Positions 1 to 10,639 of a stretch of DNA of 64,000 nucleotides are shown here, one piece after another. Origin of the DNA: Dryocosmus kuriphilus (taxonomy: Eukaryota; Arthropoda; Insecta; Hymenoptera; Cynipidae); assembly GCA_038277395.1 (NCBI GenBank), contig CM076190.1, positions 249,035,256 through 249,099,255 on the forward strand, given 5' to 3'. Made by a program: the position numbers and the translations under genes. Positions within the stretch are counted from its first letter, which is position 1, and each line of letters starts with the position of its first letter. The notes under the pieces were generated by a model that was not told the DNA's origin, did no database searches, and saw only the letters and a list, made by a program, of their open reading frames with translations.

Positions 1-25
1 GATCCTTACATTAAAAAGACCATCG

Positions 26-1084
26 ATGATCTTGATTCATCCTAATTTAAACTTAAAATTAATAGAACAGATACATTGTAAACTCGGTCATCCTGGTGTT
101 TATAAAACTCTGATATATACCCAGCGCTTCTACCACCGGAGGGGTATAAACAGGGAGATTAGGAAATTCATTGTTTCGTGCGACCTGTGTCAAAAGGTTA
201 AATACGCTAATGTAAAAATGGAGGATGAATTTCACCAGGTTTGTTCGTCAGAACCGAGCGACCTTGAAACTGTTGATTTTTTTGGTCCTTTGCCTGCCTC
301 CACTGGTCGAGTTAAACACATCTTTTTTTGTTTGGATGCATTTTCAAAACATGTTAAACTATAACCTATTAAGAGGATTGACACTAAAAGTGCGATAAAA
401 GAGATTTGTGATTTATATATTCCGGATATGGGAAAGCCCAAGAGATTATTAGCAGATAATAGTACTCAATTTACGTCGCCCATTTGGACGAAGAGATGGC
501 GCGAAATTTGAACTCAACCACTCTTTTGTTCTGTTAGACATCCTCAAAGCAACCCCACTGAACGAGTCATGAGAGAACTGGGTCGTTTATTTCGTACTCT
601 CTGTTTTGACACTCACATTCATTGGGCCAAACATATTCCGGATATAGAATATTTCCTAAATGTAACGAATCACCACAGCAACGGGTTTAACCCATTTGAA
701 TTACACTTTGGGATTAAACAAAAAGATAAAGTTCAACAATTAGTCCAGTTTCTGGAAGATTTTGGTTTACCTCGCGAAGTGAAAATCTAGTTAGCAAAAG
801 AGTAAATAAGTAAGCACTTTGATTACACGAAACAAAACCAAGGAGGGGAATCTTCAGTCTGTTTGAAAGAGGGGGATTTGGTTTTGTTACGTGTGCCAAA
901 ACTGTCCACCAAATTTGACAAAATGACCGAAAAATCCTTCCATCTATATTGCGGTCCATATAGGATTTTAAAATCGTTTGATAATAACTCTTATCAACAT
1001 GCAGACCCTAACACGTCAAAAGTTTTAAATGGAAAGTATAATCGCGTAAGCTTAAGAAAGTATGTGTCGCGGGATCCCTTATAG
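26..1084 (+). pseudogene. Ty3/gypsy-type integrase, 3' end of pol, inactivated
   Basis: One reading frame runs through the whole stretch. It holds an N-terminal zinc-binding HHCC module (HCKLGH near residue 18, then CDLCQK), the DDE core (D in VDFFGPLP, D in LADNSTQF, E in NPTERVMREL) and a C-terminal GPY/F-like module (the GPYRI segment near base 950). Integrases of this type join retrotransposon cDNA to the chromosome. The frame is broken by four in-frame stops, TAA 362-364, TGA 509-511, TAG 788-790 and TAA 803-805, with no frameshift between them, so this is a dead copy decaying by point mutation. The 5' part of pol lies outside the window. I found no envelope-like ORF and no certain 3' LTR downstream. 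The superfamily is fairly sure; the clade is not. Confidence 0.85.
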
Positions 1085-2330
1085 TTGGCCTCTCGGGCAC
1101 CTGCGCCTGTCTGTGACATTTTTTTTTTAGCATCTCCTAGCATGCCCAAAAATGCGATTTCACCGATTATCGGTCACGACAGACTGTGTACGTTGGCTTG
1201 TTATATTATTATTCGTATTTAAGGGACCATTGTTGCATATCGACGAATAATGCCGCGGTTAAAATATTTTATGGGCGGCATTTAATTGTAATGAAATATG
1301 GAGACGGATTTCTCCTCTGTTATTGGTGAAACACAAACACGCTAGAATGACCGAAAAGCGCGCGTATAACTAGCAGCATGATTGGTTCGTTCCTGCAATT
1401 GTAATAATCGCGAGGGAAAGATTCTAGCGGTGCTACGATGTCGAGCACCGACGATCAGTTCGCTTTGAGTAATGCAACCAGCTAGAATTGTAAAGGGATA
1501 TCTCCCAAATGCAAGGCGAAAACCACGTTGACTAGAGCATAACCGCTGCATCTAAGCAGGTATTTACTTACGCATTAATATTGTCAAAAGAAAAGAAGTG
1601 TGTTTCTGCAAAAGAGTGTAGGCATTGAAAGAAATTGCCGAATTCCAGAATTCTGTGATGCTGGTCAATTTTGATGCGACTTTTCTTAATAATTGTTCTG
1701 CCAGGATCATTAGTTAACGACAAATCACACGAGTAAATTCTACGATTGACTGGAAAAGGACGTATCAGATGTTTTCTATAGCTAAGTCCAGGATCACGAT
1801 TTCGTTAAGTATCAGTTTTTCTCATAGTTACGCCTTCCAATCGGAACTCTAATTTATTTGCGCGTTATCACATTCTAGACGTGTCATTACATCTTTCGAG
1901 TGAGCTCGATAATTTTAAATTATAACTTTTGGGACGATGAATGTTGTGGGTGAATATTTTGTTTTATTTTTTATGGAACCTGTCATAATGCTCATTTCTA
2001 TTATGCTCATTTTAAATTAATTTATGCTATTTATCTGTTTACTAATGAATCGCCATTTGATAATGTGTAACAGACAATGTTAAATATATGTCGCGATATC
2101 TTATTGGAATTAATGTCTCTGTCTATCGATGAACCATTCCATTAGAAACTTGTCGCCATCGATCTATTTCATTCCTTTATTTGACAAATTCAGCTAGTCC
2201 TTCAAATGCTATTTTGAACTTATAATTTTCTCTCCAGATGGAATTTTCTGTCATTTCATGAAATGTTAATTTTCTAAGATCATAACTTTTAAAATTCGAA
2301 GAAGGTAAAAAGCATATGTTACATTTTGAC
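1085..2330. other. Non-coding stretch after the integrase relic
   Basis: AT-rich sequence with many stops in all frames. It might include the 3' LTR of the preceding retroelement, but I could not identify LTR ends, a polypurine tract or a second LTR to compare it with. Nothing else is recognised. Confidence 0.4.
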
Positions 2331-2334
2331 TCAA

Positions 2335-5300
2335 CGCGTAGTTTATTCATGAAACGGATAATAGTTGTTTTAATCAAAAAATATACTATCATAAAGGTGA
2401 TAAAAAGTTATTGAAGAATCTGTCCGCTACTCAGGCGCATTCTCATGTTTCTCACGCTTAACAGTCGATTAAAGTATATCAAAAACGTGAATTTCTTAAT
2501 TTTTCACATAGTTCGGTTGAAAAATGCAATTTTTATTTTTACATTCTCATCTCAATGAGCAGGTGTTAGTTTTATGTGGAAATTGATTTTCGCGGGTTTC
2601 ATGAAATCTCGACGTTTCACGACCCCCGGAAATCGAAAAAAAAAGTTTTACGACTGTATCTGTCTGTCCTTTGTCGTCTTTCTCATCGTTGCCGGTCATC
2701 GTCGTTGTCGTTGTTATCGTTGTCGTTGTCGTGATTGTCCTTGCCGTTGTGGTTGTCGTCTTTGTTGCCTGTTCCCACGATAACTTTCGAAGGTTTAATC
2801 GGATTATATTGCACTTTAGCACACTTCTTTAAGGCGTAAAAGTAAGAATTAGTTCTTTAGAAAGCGGATTTTGACCAGTGGTTATGGTTTTCTCAATCTA
2901 AAACGGATTTCACAAAATCAAAATATCATTTTTCTGGCTAAACTATGAAGGAAACCAGAAAAACGGAAGAGAATAAAATTGTTCGTCTCAAAAGTATCTA
3001 CAAATTTGCTTCCTGTCATTCTCTTGAACAGACGCGTTGCTTTTGAGTTATCCGTGGAATATGTCATTAAATACAAACAAATCCACTTTTCAGCAAAAAA
3101 CTATGCGAGATATGAGAAAATATTAAGAAACAGAAATGTTCATCTTAAACAGATCTATAACTTTGATTAAAATTATTTTTTGATCCAATGCATAGTTTAT
3201 TCATGAAACGTATAACAGTTGTTTTAATCAAAAAATACAATCCCATAAAGGTAATAAAAAGTTATTAAAAGTTATTGAAAAATCTGTCCGCTACTCAGGC
3301 GCATTCTCATCATGTTTCTCACGCTCAACAGTCTATTAAAGTATATCAAAAACGTGAATTTCTTAATTTTTCATATAGCTTGGTTGAAAAATGCAATTTC
3401 TATTTTTACACTCTCATCTCAATCAGGAGGTATTAGTTTTATTTGAAAATTGACTTTCGCGGGTTTCATGAAATCTCGACGTTTCGTGACGCCCTAAATT
3501 CGAAAAAAATGTTTTACGGCTGTATCTGTCTGTCTTTAATCGTCGTTTTCGTCGTTGTCGGTCGTTGTCGTTGTCGTTGTTGTGGTTGTTGTTGTCTTTG
3601 TCGCTGTGGTTGTCTTCGTTGTCGCCTGTTCTCATGATAACTTTCGAAGGTTTAATCGGATTATATTGCGCTTTAGCACACTTCTTTAAAGCGTAAAAAG
3701 TGAAGATTAATTCTTTAGCTAGCGGTTTTTGACCAGTGGTTATGGTGCTATCGATCAAAAAAGGTTTTCAGTAAATCAAAATATCATTTCTCTGGCTAAA
3801 CTATGAAAGAAACAAAAAAAAACGGGAGAGAGTAAAATTGTTCGTCTCAAAAGGATCTATAAATTTGCTCTCCGTCATTCTTTAGAAAAGACACGTTGTC
3901 TTTGAGTTATTCGTGAAATATGTCTTTAAATACAAACTAATGTACTTTTCAGCAAAAGTATGCGGGATACGAGAAAATATTAAAAAGCAGAAATGTTCAT
4001 CTTAAACAGATCTACAAATTTGCTCAGGATTATTTTTTGATCCAACGCATAGTTTTCTCATGAAAGGTATAACAGTTGCTTTAATCAAAAAACACACACC
4101 ATAAAGGTAATAAAAAGTTATTAAAAGTTATTGAAAAATCTGTCCGCTGCTCAGGCGCATTCTCACCGCGTTTCTCACTCTTACCAGCCGATTAAGGTAT
4201 ATCAAAAACGTGAATTTCTTAATTTTTTACATAGTTTAGTTGAAAAATGCAATTTTTACATTCTCATCTCAATGGAGAAGTATTCATTTTATGTGAGAAC
4301 TGATTTTCGCGGATTTCATCAAATCTCGACGTTTTATGACCCCCCGAGTCTGAAAAAACATCTTTTACGACTGTGTCTGTCTCCCTTTTGTCGTCGTTGT
4401 TGTCGTTGTCGTCGTCGTCGTTGTGGTTGTCGTCATGGTCGCCTGTTCTCACGATAACTTTCGAAGGACTAATCGGATTGGATTACGCTTTAGCATACTT
4501 CTTTAAGGCGTAAAAAGTAAGGATAAGTACGTTAACCAGCGGTTTTTGACGAGTGGTTAGGTTTTTATCCATCAAAAACCGTTTTCACAAAAAACAAAAA
4601 ATCAACTTTCTGACTAAACCATGAAAGAAATAAAAAAAAACGGTAGAAAGTAAGATTGTTCCTCTCAAGAGGATCTGCAAATTTGCTCTCCATCACTCTT
4701 TTGAACACAAGCGTTAATGTTGATTTTTTCGTGAAATATGTTATTGAATATAAGCAACTCCACTTTTCAGCAAAACAATGCTAGATGCGATAACGTATTA
4801 ACAAGCAGAATTGTTCATCTTAAGATGATCTACAAATTTGCTTAAAACTATTTTTTGATCCAACGCACAGCTTCTTCATAAAACGTATAAAAGTTGTTTT
4901 AATCAAAAAATGCACTACCATAAAGTTTATAAAAAGTTATTTAAAAATCTGCCCTCTACTCAGGCGCATTCTCATCACGTTTCTCGTGCTTACTGGTCAA
5001 TTAAAGTATATGAAAACCGTGAATTTCTTAAGTTGAAACATAGTTTGGTTGAAAAAAGTAATTTTTGCATTCTCATCAGAGAAGGTATTAGATTCATGTA
5101 AAACTTGAGCCCCCTAGTTTTAATCAAATCTCCATGTTTTGAAACCCCCTGAATTAGAAAAATGGGTTTTTACGACGTTGTCTGTCCGTCTGTAGTCTCC
5201 GTCGTCGTCGCCGGCGTCGTGTCGTTTATTAACGTGATAACTTTTGAAGAAATCATGAGATTCTATTGCACTTTGGCACACTTCTTCACGGTCCAAAAAT

Positions 5301-5340
5301 AAAGGACGAGTTCGTTAACCACCCAAATTTAACCCTTTTT
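2335..5340. repeat. Four tandem copies of a degenerate ~0.85 kb unit
   Basis: A recognisable segment (stem TCATGAAACG.ATAA.AGTTG, then a run ending AATCTGTCCGCTACTCAGG) recurs near 2348, 3197, 4056 and 4876, giving spacings of about 0.82-0.86 kb. Each unit also carries a GTCGTTGTCGTT-type trinucleotide block (around 2690, 3540, 4390, 5195) and the phrase AACTTTCGAAGG. Short open frames in the units are chance products of the trinucleotide run and are not conserved. The last copy is the most divergent. A related partial unit lies at 24,086-25,100, next to composite repeat copy 2. Confidence 0.8.
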
Positions 5341-5829
5341 TGCCACACTTCCGTAGAATTACATACTTTCCAGGCTGGGGTGATCGCCACCCTGGCGAGA
5401 AAATTTGTTATGAAACATAAAGTATTGAATACTTCTACTTAACGATTTTTTTAGAACTTAATGAAGGTTCCCCTTAAAGGATAATATAGATTATATATTT
5501 AAATATTAATTTTAACTAATGGATATGGTTCTAGCCATCAAAAACGGTTTTTACAGAATATAAAAGTCCACTTTCCGTGCAAACTATGCTGGATGGGAAA
5601 AAAACTTTAATTCCGTTTTCTGGTCAAAATATGCAACACACAAAAAAATATTAAGCATAAAATTATTTACCTGAAGAATACGTACACTTTTGCTTTTGGC
5701 CTTTTTTTTTAATAGGAGTCATAAATTTGCTTTTAAGAATCGAAAACCGGCATTGTGGAAATTTAGAAAAGTGTAGAAAATCACAAAAAAAACTTTACTA
5801 ATCGACAATGGATTAAAAAATAATTAATT

Positions 5830-6155
5830 GTCGAGCGTGAAGCGCGAGTGTCGTGATGATAATGTGTTTCTTAAGGCCAATAGAGCCTTAAGTAAAATAA
5901 TTTTGTTTCTAGTTTTTAACAAAATACAAATTTAATAATTTCATTAAAAGTAGATGGTGTGTATGTTTAAGACACAAGTAACGAAAACCGAGCACGAAGT
6001 GCGAGGTCAAAAAACATCCGAGTGCGAAGCGCGAGATTCAAGCATATCGGAGCGCGAAGCGCCAAGACCACCAGATCGCGCGCCCTAGGCGCATGCAAAC
6101 TTGCGAGCGAAGCGAGCCACGCGTCATGAGAATGTGCGAACGAAGCGAGCAGATT
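5830..6155. repeat. GC-rich palindromic GCGCGAAGCGCG block
   Basis: Many short copies of the near-palindrome GCGAAGCGCGAG or GCGAACGAAGCGAGC stand out in AT-rich DNA. The same block recurs at 25,200-25,510, is reduced at 23,520-23,565 and 57,795-57,845, and is reverse complemented at 63,835-63,985. Function unknown. Confidence 0.8.
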
Positions 6156-6300
6156 TTTTTCTTTTCATTTATTTCACCTTATGTATCTTTTATAAAAAGA
6201 TTAATTGATATGAATTAAATAATTTTTATGAATTAAATGTATTAAGCCTGATTATTTTTCATAAAATTATATCTCATACTTCATATGGTACAGCATAATA

Positions 6301-7600
6301 CGAGGCACGTCCAGAAAGTAAGCGTGCTGGTACTCTCACAGCTGTAGGGAATTCTTTTTCCACATGTTGTCAACACTGCCGCATAGCCTGACCCCTCCCC
6401 TTCAAAACGAGACCAATCCGAGGTTAGTGTGTTGAAAACTCTTGACGCAGTAGCATCTGTCGCGAAAATTGTCGTTCGTATCTCCCGCCAAGTGCGAAAC
6501 TCACGCCATCATTCGCTACCTCGTTGTGAAGGAAAAGCTCCAGTTGAGATTTATAATGCGGTGAAAACTGCTTACGGTAATGGAGCTATGAATCTTACGA
6601 GTGTGTACAAGTGGTGTCGCGATTTTAAAAATGGCCGTACTTCCGTGCATGACGATCAGAGGAGCGGAAGACCTTCAATTGTGACTGAAGAACTTCTGGA
6701 AAAAATCGAGATTGCGGTCCGTAACGATTGCAGATTGACGTTAGATGATTTTTCTGCGATGTTTCCACAAATCTGCAGATCCCTGTTACACGAAACAATC
6801 ACAGAAACTTTTGGATATCAGAAATTGTCTCCGAGGTGGGTCTCAAATCAGCTGACAGAACAGCACAAGTTGAATCGAGAGCAGAGCTCCAAAGAGTTTT
6901 TGGAGCGCTACGAACGCAAAGGCGATGAATTTCTCTACTCTTTTGTTACTGGAGACGAAACTAGGGTTGCTTACTACACGCCTGAAACTAAGAGGCAGTC
7001 TCAACAATGGCGCCATACCTTGTCACCCTCCGCCAAGAAATTCAAAACCACAATTTCAGCCAAAATAATCATGACATCCGTGTTTTGGGACCATAAAGGC
7101 ATAATTTTGATTGAATATCTGCCTCACGGGGAGACCATCAACGCGGCAAGATACTGTGAGACGCTGAAAAAATTGAAAAGTGTGGTTCAGAATAAAAGGA
7201 AGGGCATGCTGACGAAGGCAGTCGGCCTGCTGCAGAACAATGCCCAACCTCACACGCCCAACGCCAGGAAGCAACTCCTGGACTCTTTTGGATGGGACGT
7301 TTTGAACCATCCCCCCGTATTATTTCCCTGACCTGGGCCCTTCAAATTTCCATCCCTTCACTTCCCTAAAGGTGCACATGGGTGGAAAAAAGTTTTCAAC
7401 GGACGTGGAGGTGAAGGGAGAGGTGGAGAAGTGGGCAAAAGAGCTGGCGGGAGACTTCTTCGAGGCAGGCATCAAAAAATTGATCCCACGGCTCACCACT
7501 TGCATCGAGAGGGATGGTGACTATGTCGAAAAATATCTTACATATGTACAAGTGTAACCTACTATGTTTTTGTTTTAATAAATTTTTTTTGAAGTCAGTC
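6301..7600 (+). mobile_element. mariner element, 3' end missing
   Basis: The 5' terminal inverted repeat starts at 6301 (CGAGGCACGTCCAGAAAG) after a TA at 6299-6300. The expected reverse-complement terminus is absent near 7600. There the sequence passes directly into the composite repeat's minisatellite, and about 110 bp present in the other copies of that repeat (for example around 57,995-58,070) are missing. A deletion therefore removed the mariner 3' end together with adjacent host repeat. Confidence 0.8.
6429..7557 (+). pseudogene. mariner transposase, catalytically dead
   Basis: Clear mariner DD34D transposase: an N-terminal helix-turn-helix region (around KAPVEIYNAVKTAYG and SVYKWCRDFKNGR), the linker RSGRPS, then the catalytic domain. 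The first aspartate survives in TGDET, although the following tryptophan is arginine. The second catalytic segment reads LQNNAQPHT where HDN or QDN is expected. The third reads GPSNFHPF where a D is expected after APS/APC. So two of three catalytic aspartates are now asparagine. A frameshift near 7328 separates the main frame (ending 7331) from the C-terminal part (7372-7557, ending KYLTYVQV), and the N-terminus also appears shifted because no suitable ATG precedes the HTH. The family belongs to the cut-and-paste mariners that duplicate TA. Confidence 0.92.
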
Positions 7601-7885
7601 GGGACCGAGTTAATTTCAGGCTAACATTTTGTTAACTTCCGTATAGAAGTAAGTTGGAACAGATTTATTTTTTGCACGGATATAGTTGGAACAGTGTTAA
7701 CTTCAAGTTTGGGTTGAGTTTGAACAGATCATTTTCAGGCTCGGGTATATTTAAAACACTATTAACTTTCGGTTAGTGCTCTGTTATTTTCTCATTCGGG
7801 TTGAGTTGGAACTTGTGAATTTCTTTTTTGGGTTGAATTAGAACCGGGTTAACTTCGGACGAGGGTATAGGAATATACACCCTGC
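7600..7885. repeat. GTTGGAAC/GTTAACTTC minisatellite, part of the composite repeat
   Basis: Degenerate units of roughly 45-55 bp built from GTTAACTTC, GGGTTGAGTTGGAAC and TCGGGTT. The same array lies at 23,740-24,060 and 58,010-58,330. There it is mirrored by an opposite-orientation array on the other side of the GC-rich block; here only one side remains. Confidence 0.75.
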
Positions 7886-9046
7886 TTGTAATTATATTCT
7901 GGTATTCCACGAAAATTGAATATTATGATACCATAAAAATTAATTTTACTTGTAAAAAGTTATTCCTTAAGGGGCTCTGATTCATTCGGATTGGAAATTT
8001 GCTTTGGTTTCATTCGGATTAATTTTCAACCGATTTGCATCGAGCCAGATGAAAATTTGTTTCGGATTGGTTTCGAACGAATCGCGTTTGGATGGAGAGA
8101 GGTATCGTAATCGACCTGAATAACTCGCACTGTGTCGGATTGGACTCCATTCCGAAACTTGCATCAGATTAGCCAAGTATGAATCTATAAAATCAAATAT
8201 TGCCAAGTAGTTTGAAAGAAAATATAACGAATTTTTTTTAAATACCCTATAGAAAATTTTTAAAAAAGTTTTTGAAAACCATTTTAGAAATTATAAAGCT
8301 TAGCCGGATTGAATTTAATATAAGGAACAATATATGCACGTCCAAATAAAAAGGGCCTAGGTTTTCGGTATGGAGTTAAGTATAGGGGCGTTAGATTATT
8401 TGAACTGATTCTAAATTTCAACCACAATTCTCTCTTCTCAAATCTATTAGTGCCACTATTGATAAAGATTGCGGTTAGCTGGAAAAAGGAAAGAGGATTC
8501 CCAAGATGAATACCAATCCCTATCCGTGGTGGTACGAATAGACACATTTTTCTGAAACAATCAATGCTACGAATAGAGAATTCGTAATCAAAATTACGTT
8601 ACTCATGATGTCGGTCCTTAAATTGTCTTTAAACCACTATTTGTTATAGTAGCAGCGATAACCTAACTAATTTTATAGAAACTAGGAAAGAAAGGAAAGG
8701 AAAGGAAAGTCTGGAAGTGTTGGAGTTTTTTCTACTAACTAATTTTGTTTGGTGCATATTTATTTCTTTTTAGTAGATAGGGTTGCAAATGGCTTTAGTC
8801 AATTATTCTTTATACTTAATTCATTTATGGATTTCTACTAACTATCGAAATAAGCGTCTTCGCACTAATTGAGTCAGTAAATAAATGCTGCTTGTCAGTA
8901 GTCTTAAACTTATTCAGATTAAGTAATTGCGAAGAAAGTTTTGAGCCATGAGAGATATAAGAGATTGATATTTTAATGTAATTAACAGACTCTTTTATTA
9001 TTTTAAATCGACTTTGAGTTTATTGCATTTTAGTATTACATTTCGT

Positions 9047-9700
9047 TTAATTTGAAGTGACTCGCGGAAGACGATACACTCCAGGTACTTTAATAATACC
9101 AGGTTCTGTAGCAAGAAGTCCCTGTAATGACAAACGGTATTTGGTTCCTAAAAAGAGTTGCCTAATTTCATCTGTCGTTGCTCGCCTACTGACTCCCGTT
9201 GCCAAGGATACTACGGACCGTCCATTAGATGAATTATATATTCCACGTACATTATCTTCATGGTCCACAATTGCAAGTATGTTACCATCGGAGTTGGATA
9301 TTGTACGAAATTCCTCGTTTGGTAATATTCGGCGAAAATTATTACTTTTAGATGTTTTCACTTTAAGGGTACGTGAATTCAACTTGACTGTGTCAGGATA
9401 AATGACTCTTTGTATTTTAAAATATTGGTTCAGATTAAAAGGTTCGCCAGGAGAATCAGGTCTGACAGGTGAAGGAGGCCTGGCAGAAATAAGAGGTCTG
9501 TGAAGGGAAGAAGGTCTATCAGGAGAATCAGGGCTGACAAAAGTATGTCTTTCAGGAAAAAAATATCTGGTTAAAGTAGAAGATTTGTTAGGTGAAAGAC
9601 GGTTGGCAAAAGTTGGTCTTTCAGGAAGAAAACGTATCGTTGGAGAACGAGACCTGGCACGAGAAGGCGACGTGGTATTTTCGTACTGCGGAGTCAATTC
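9047..9700 (-). CDS. Orphan ORF conserved between composite repeat copies
   Basis: Unrecognised protein of about 216 residues. The N-terminal ~100 residues are rich in Ser, Pro and Arg with repeated short phrases (SPxRP, ERPTF). The C-terminal ~110 residues look globular, with landmarks RRILPNEEFRTI, IVDHED.VRG and PGVYRLP. A homologous ORF lies at 59,422-60,015 in copy 4, in the same frame and with many substitutions, suggesting the frame was under selection for some time. There is no ATG at the left edge. In both copies the frame opens right after a splice-acceptor-like TTxTGTTACAG or TTTCCGTTACAG, so this is probably a downstream exon whose first exon I could not find. Function unknown; I do not assign a family. 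It could also be a relic gene carried by an otherwise unidentified transposon. Confidence 0.55.
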   Translation of the reverse strand, partial: ELTPQYENTTSPSRARSRSPTIRFLPERPTFANRLSPNKSSTLTRYFFPERHTFVSPDSPDRPSSLHRPLISARPPSPVRPDSPGEPFNLNQYFKIQRVIYPDTVKLNSRTLKVKTSKSNNFRRILPNEEFRTISNSDGNILAIVDHEDNVRGIYNSSNGRSVVSLATGVSRRATTDEIRQLFLGTKYRLSLQGLLATEPGIIKVPGVYRLPRVTSN

Positions 9701-10639
9701 TGTAACAGAAAATGGATTTGAATGAATTCTGATACTCGAAGTATATTCTAATTTGAAGAATTAAATATAGAGGCATGCATTACATATTCCAAAGCAGATG
9801 GCTGTCTTACATACTGTGACGATGCAAAATTTTTGCAACTCACGAATTCTCAAAAATATAGAATAAATATGAATTAACGTAATTTATAGATTTATTAAAA
9901 AATTAATAGATAATGAAATAAAATAAGAAAATTTCAATATATAAATATAAATTATAAAAATATGAAATTGCTGGTAATATGCAAATAAAAATAGGGTGAA
10001 GGCACCAATTAACGAGGAATTAAGACTGCCTTAAAATTTTTTCACATCTGCTTCGAACGTGAAAGAATCGGTAATATAATGCCGCTCAAATTTACTTGTT
10101 TGTGAGGTTTTTTTCGGGTGTGAGTGGGTTTGTGCTCTTGTAGTAGTGTCCATGTTGTTTCATATTGTAAGTTTCTCAATTATGAGATTTTTTTATTTGA
10201 TTTAAAGTCGATGGGAGTAGAAATAAAGAATTTCTTGTTAGATGGAAAATTTGTATTTATTGCTATAACCATCTCCTCACTTACGTTGGTTGCATGCATA
10301 ATATTTATACCTAGCAAATGATTTTAATTATCCTTTATTCATTTTTAGTCAGTAAAAGTCTATATTTCTATACTCTTATATTTATGCCTCTATGCAGTTT
10401 TTGCCCAAATCCAGGACCTTGGACCGTTTGTCATTTTCATCCAATCTAACGAAGTATTAAGTGGTTGAAAATTCTTGAAAAATGCACGGCTGTTCGTCGT
10501 GTGGCTCGGTCCGACCGAATCTAAAAACCAGTCTCTGCCTGACCCTTTCAGTTCCTTTGCCATAAAACAAATGTTTGCGTTATTTTCTGAGTTGCGTCCT
10601 TTACTTTCACCTTCCTTGTTAGTCTTCCATTTTACGTAC

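Noticed and set aside
2547..4457. ORFs rich in Arg/Cys or Thr/Asp/Asn
   Set aside because: They are translations of the GTCGTT-type trinucleotide tract in the 0.85 kb tandem units; the frame is not kept from unit to unit.
5830..6155. CRISPR-like array
   Set aside because: The GCGAAGCG words are too short, irregularly spaced and imperfect, and the context is a eukaryotic genome.
8284..8547. Minus-strand ORF with a similar ORF at 58,754-59,065
   Set aside because: The similarity follows DNA-level repeat identity, the middle parts are in different frames, and the splice-like TTTCAG before one is absent in the other.
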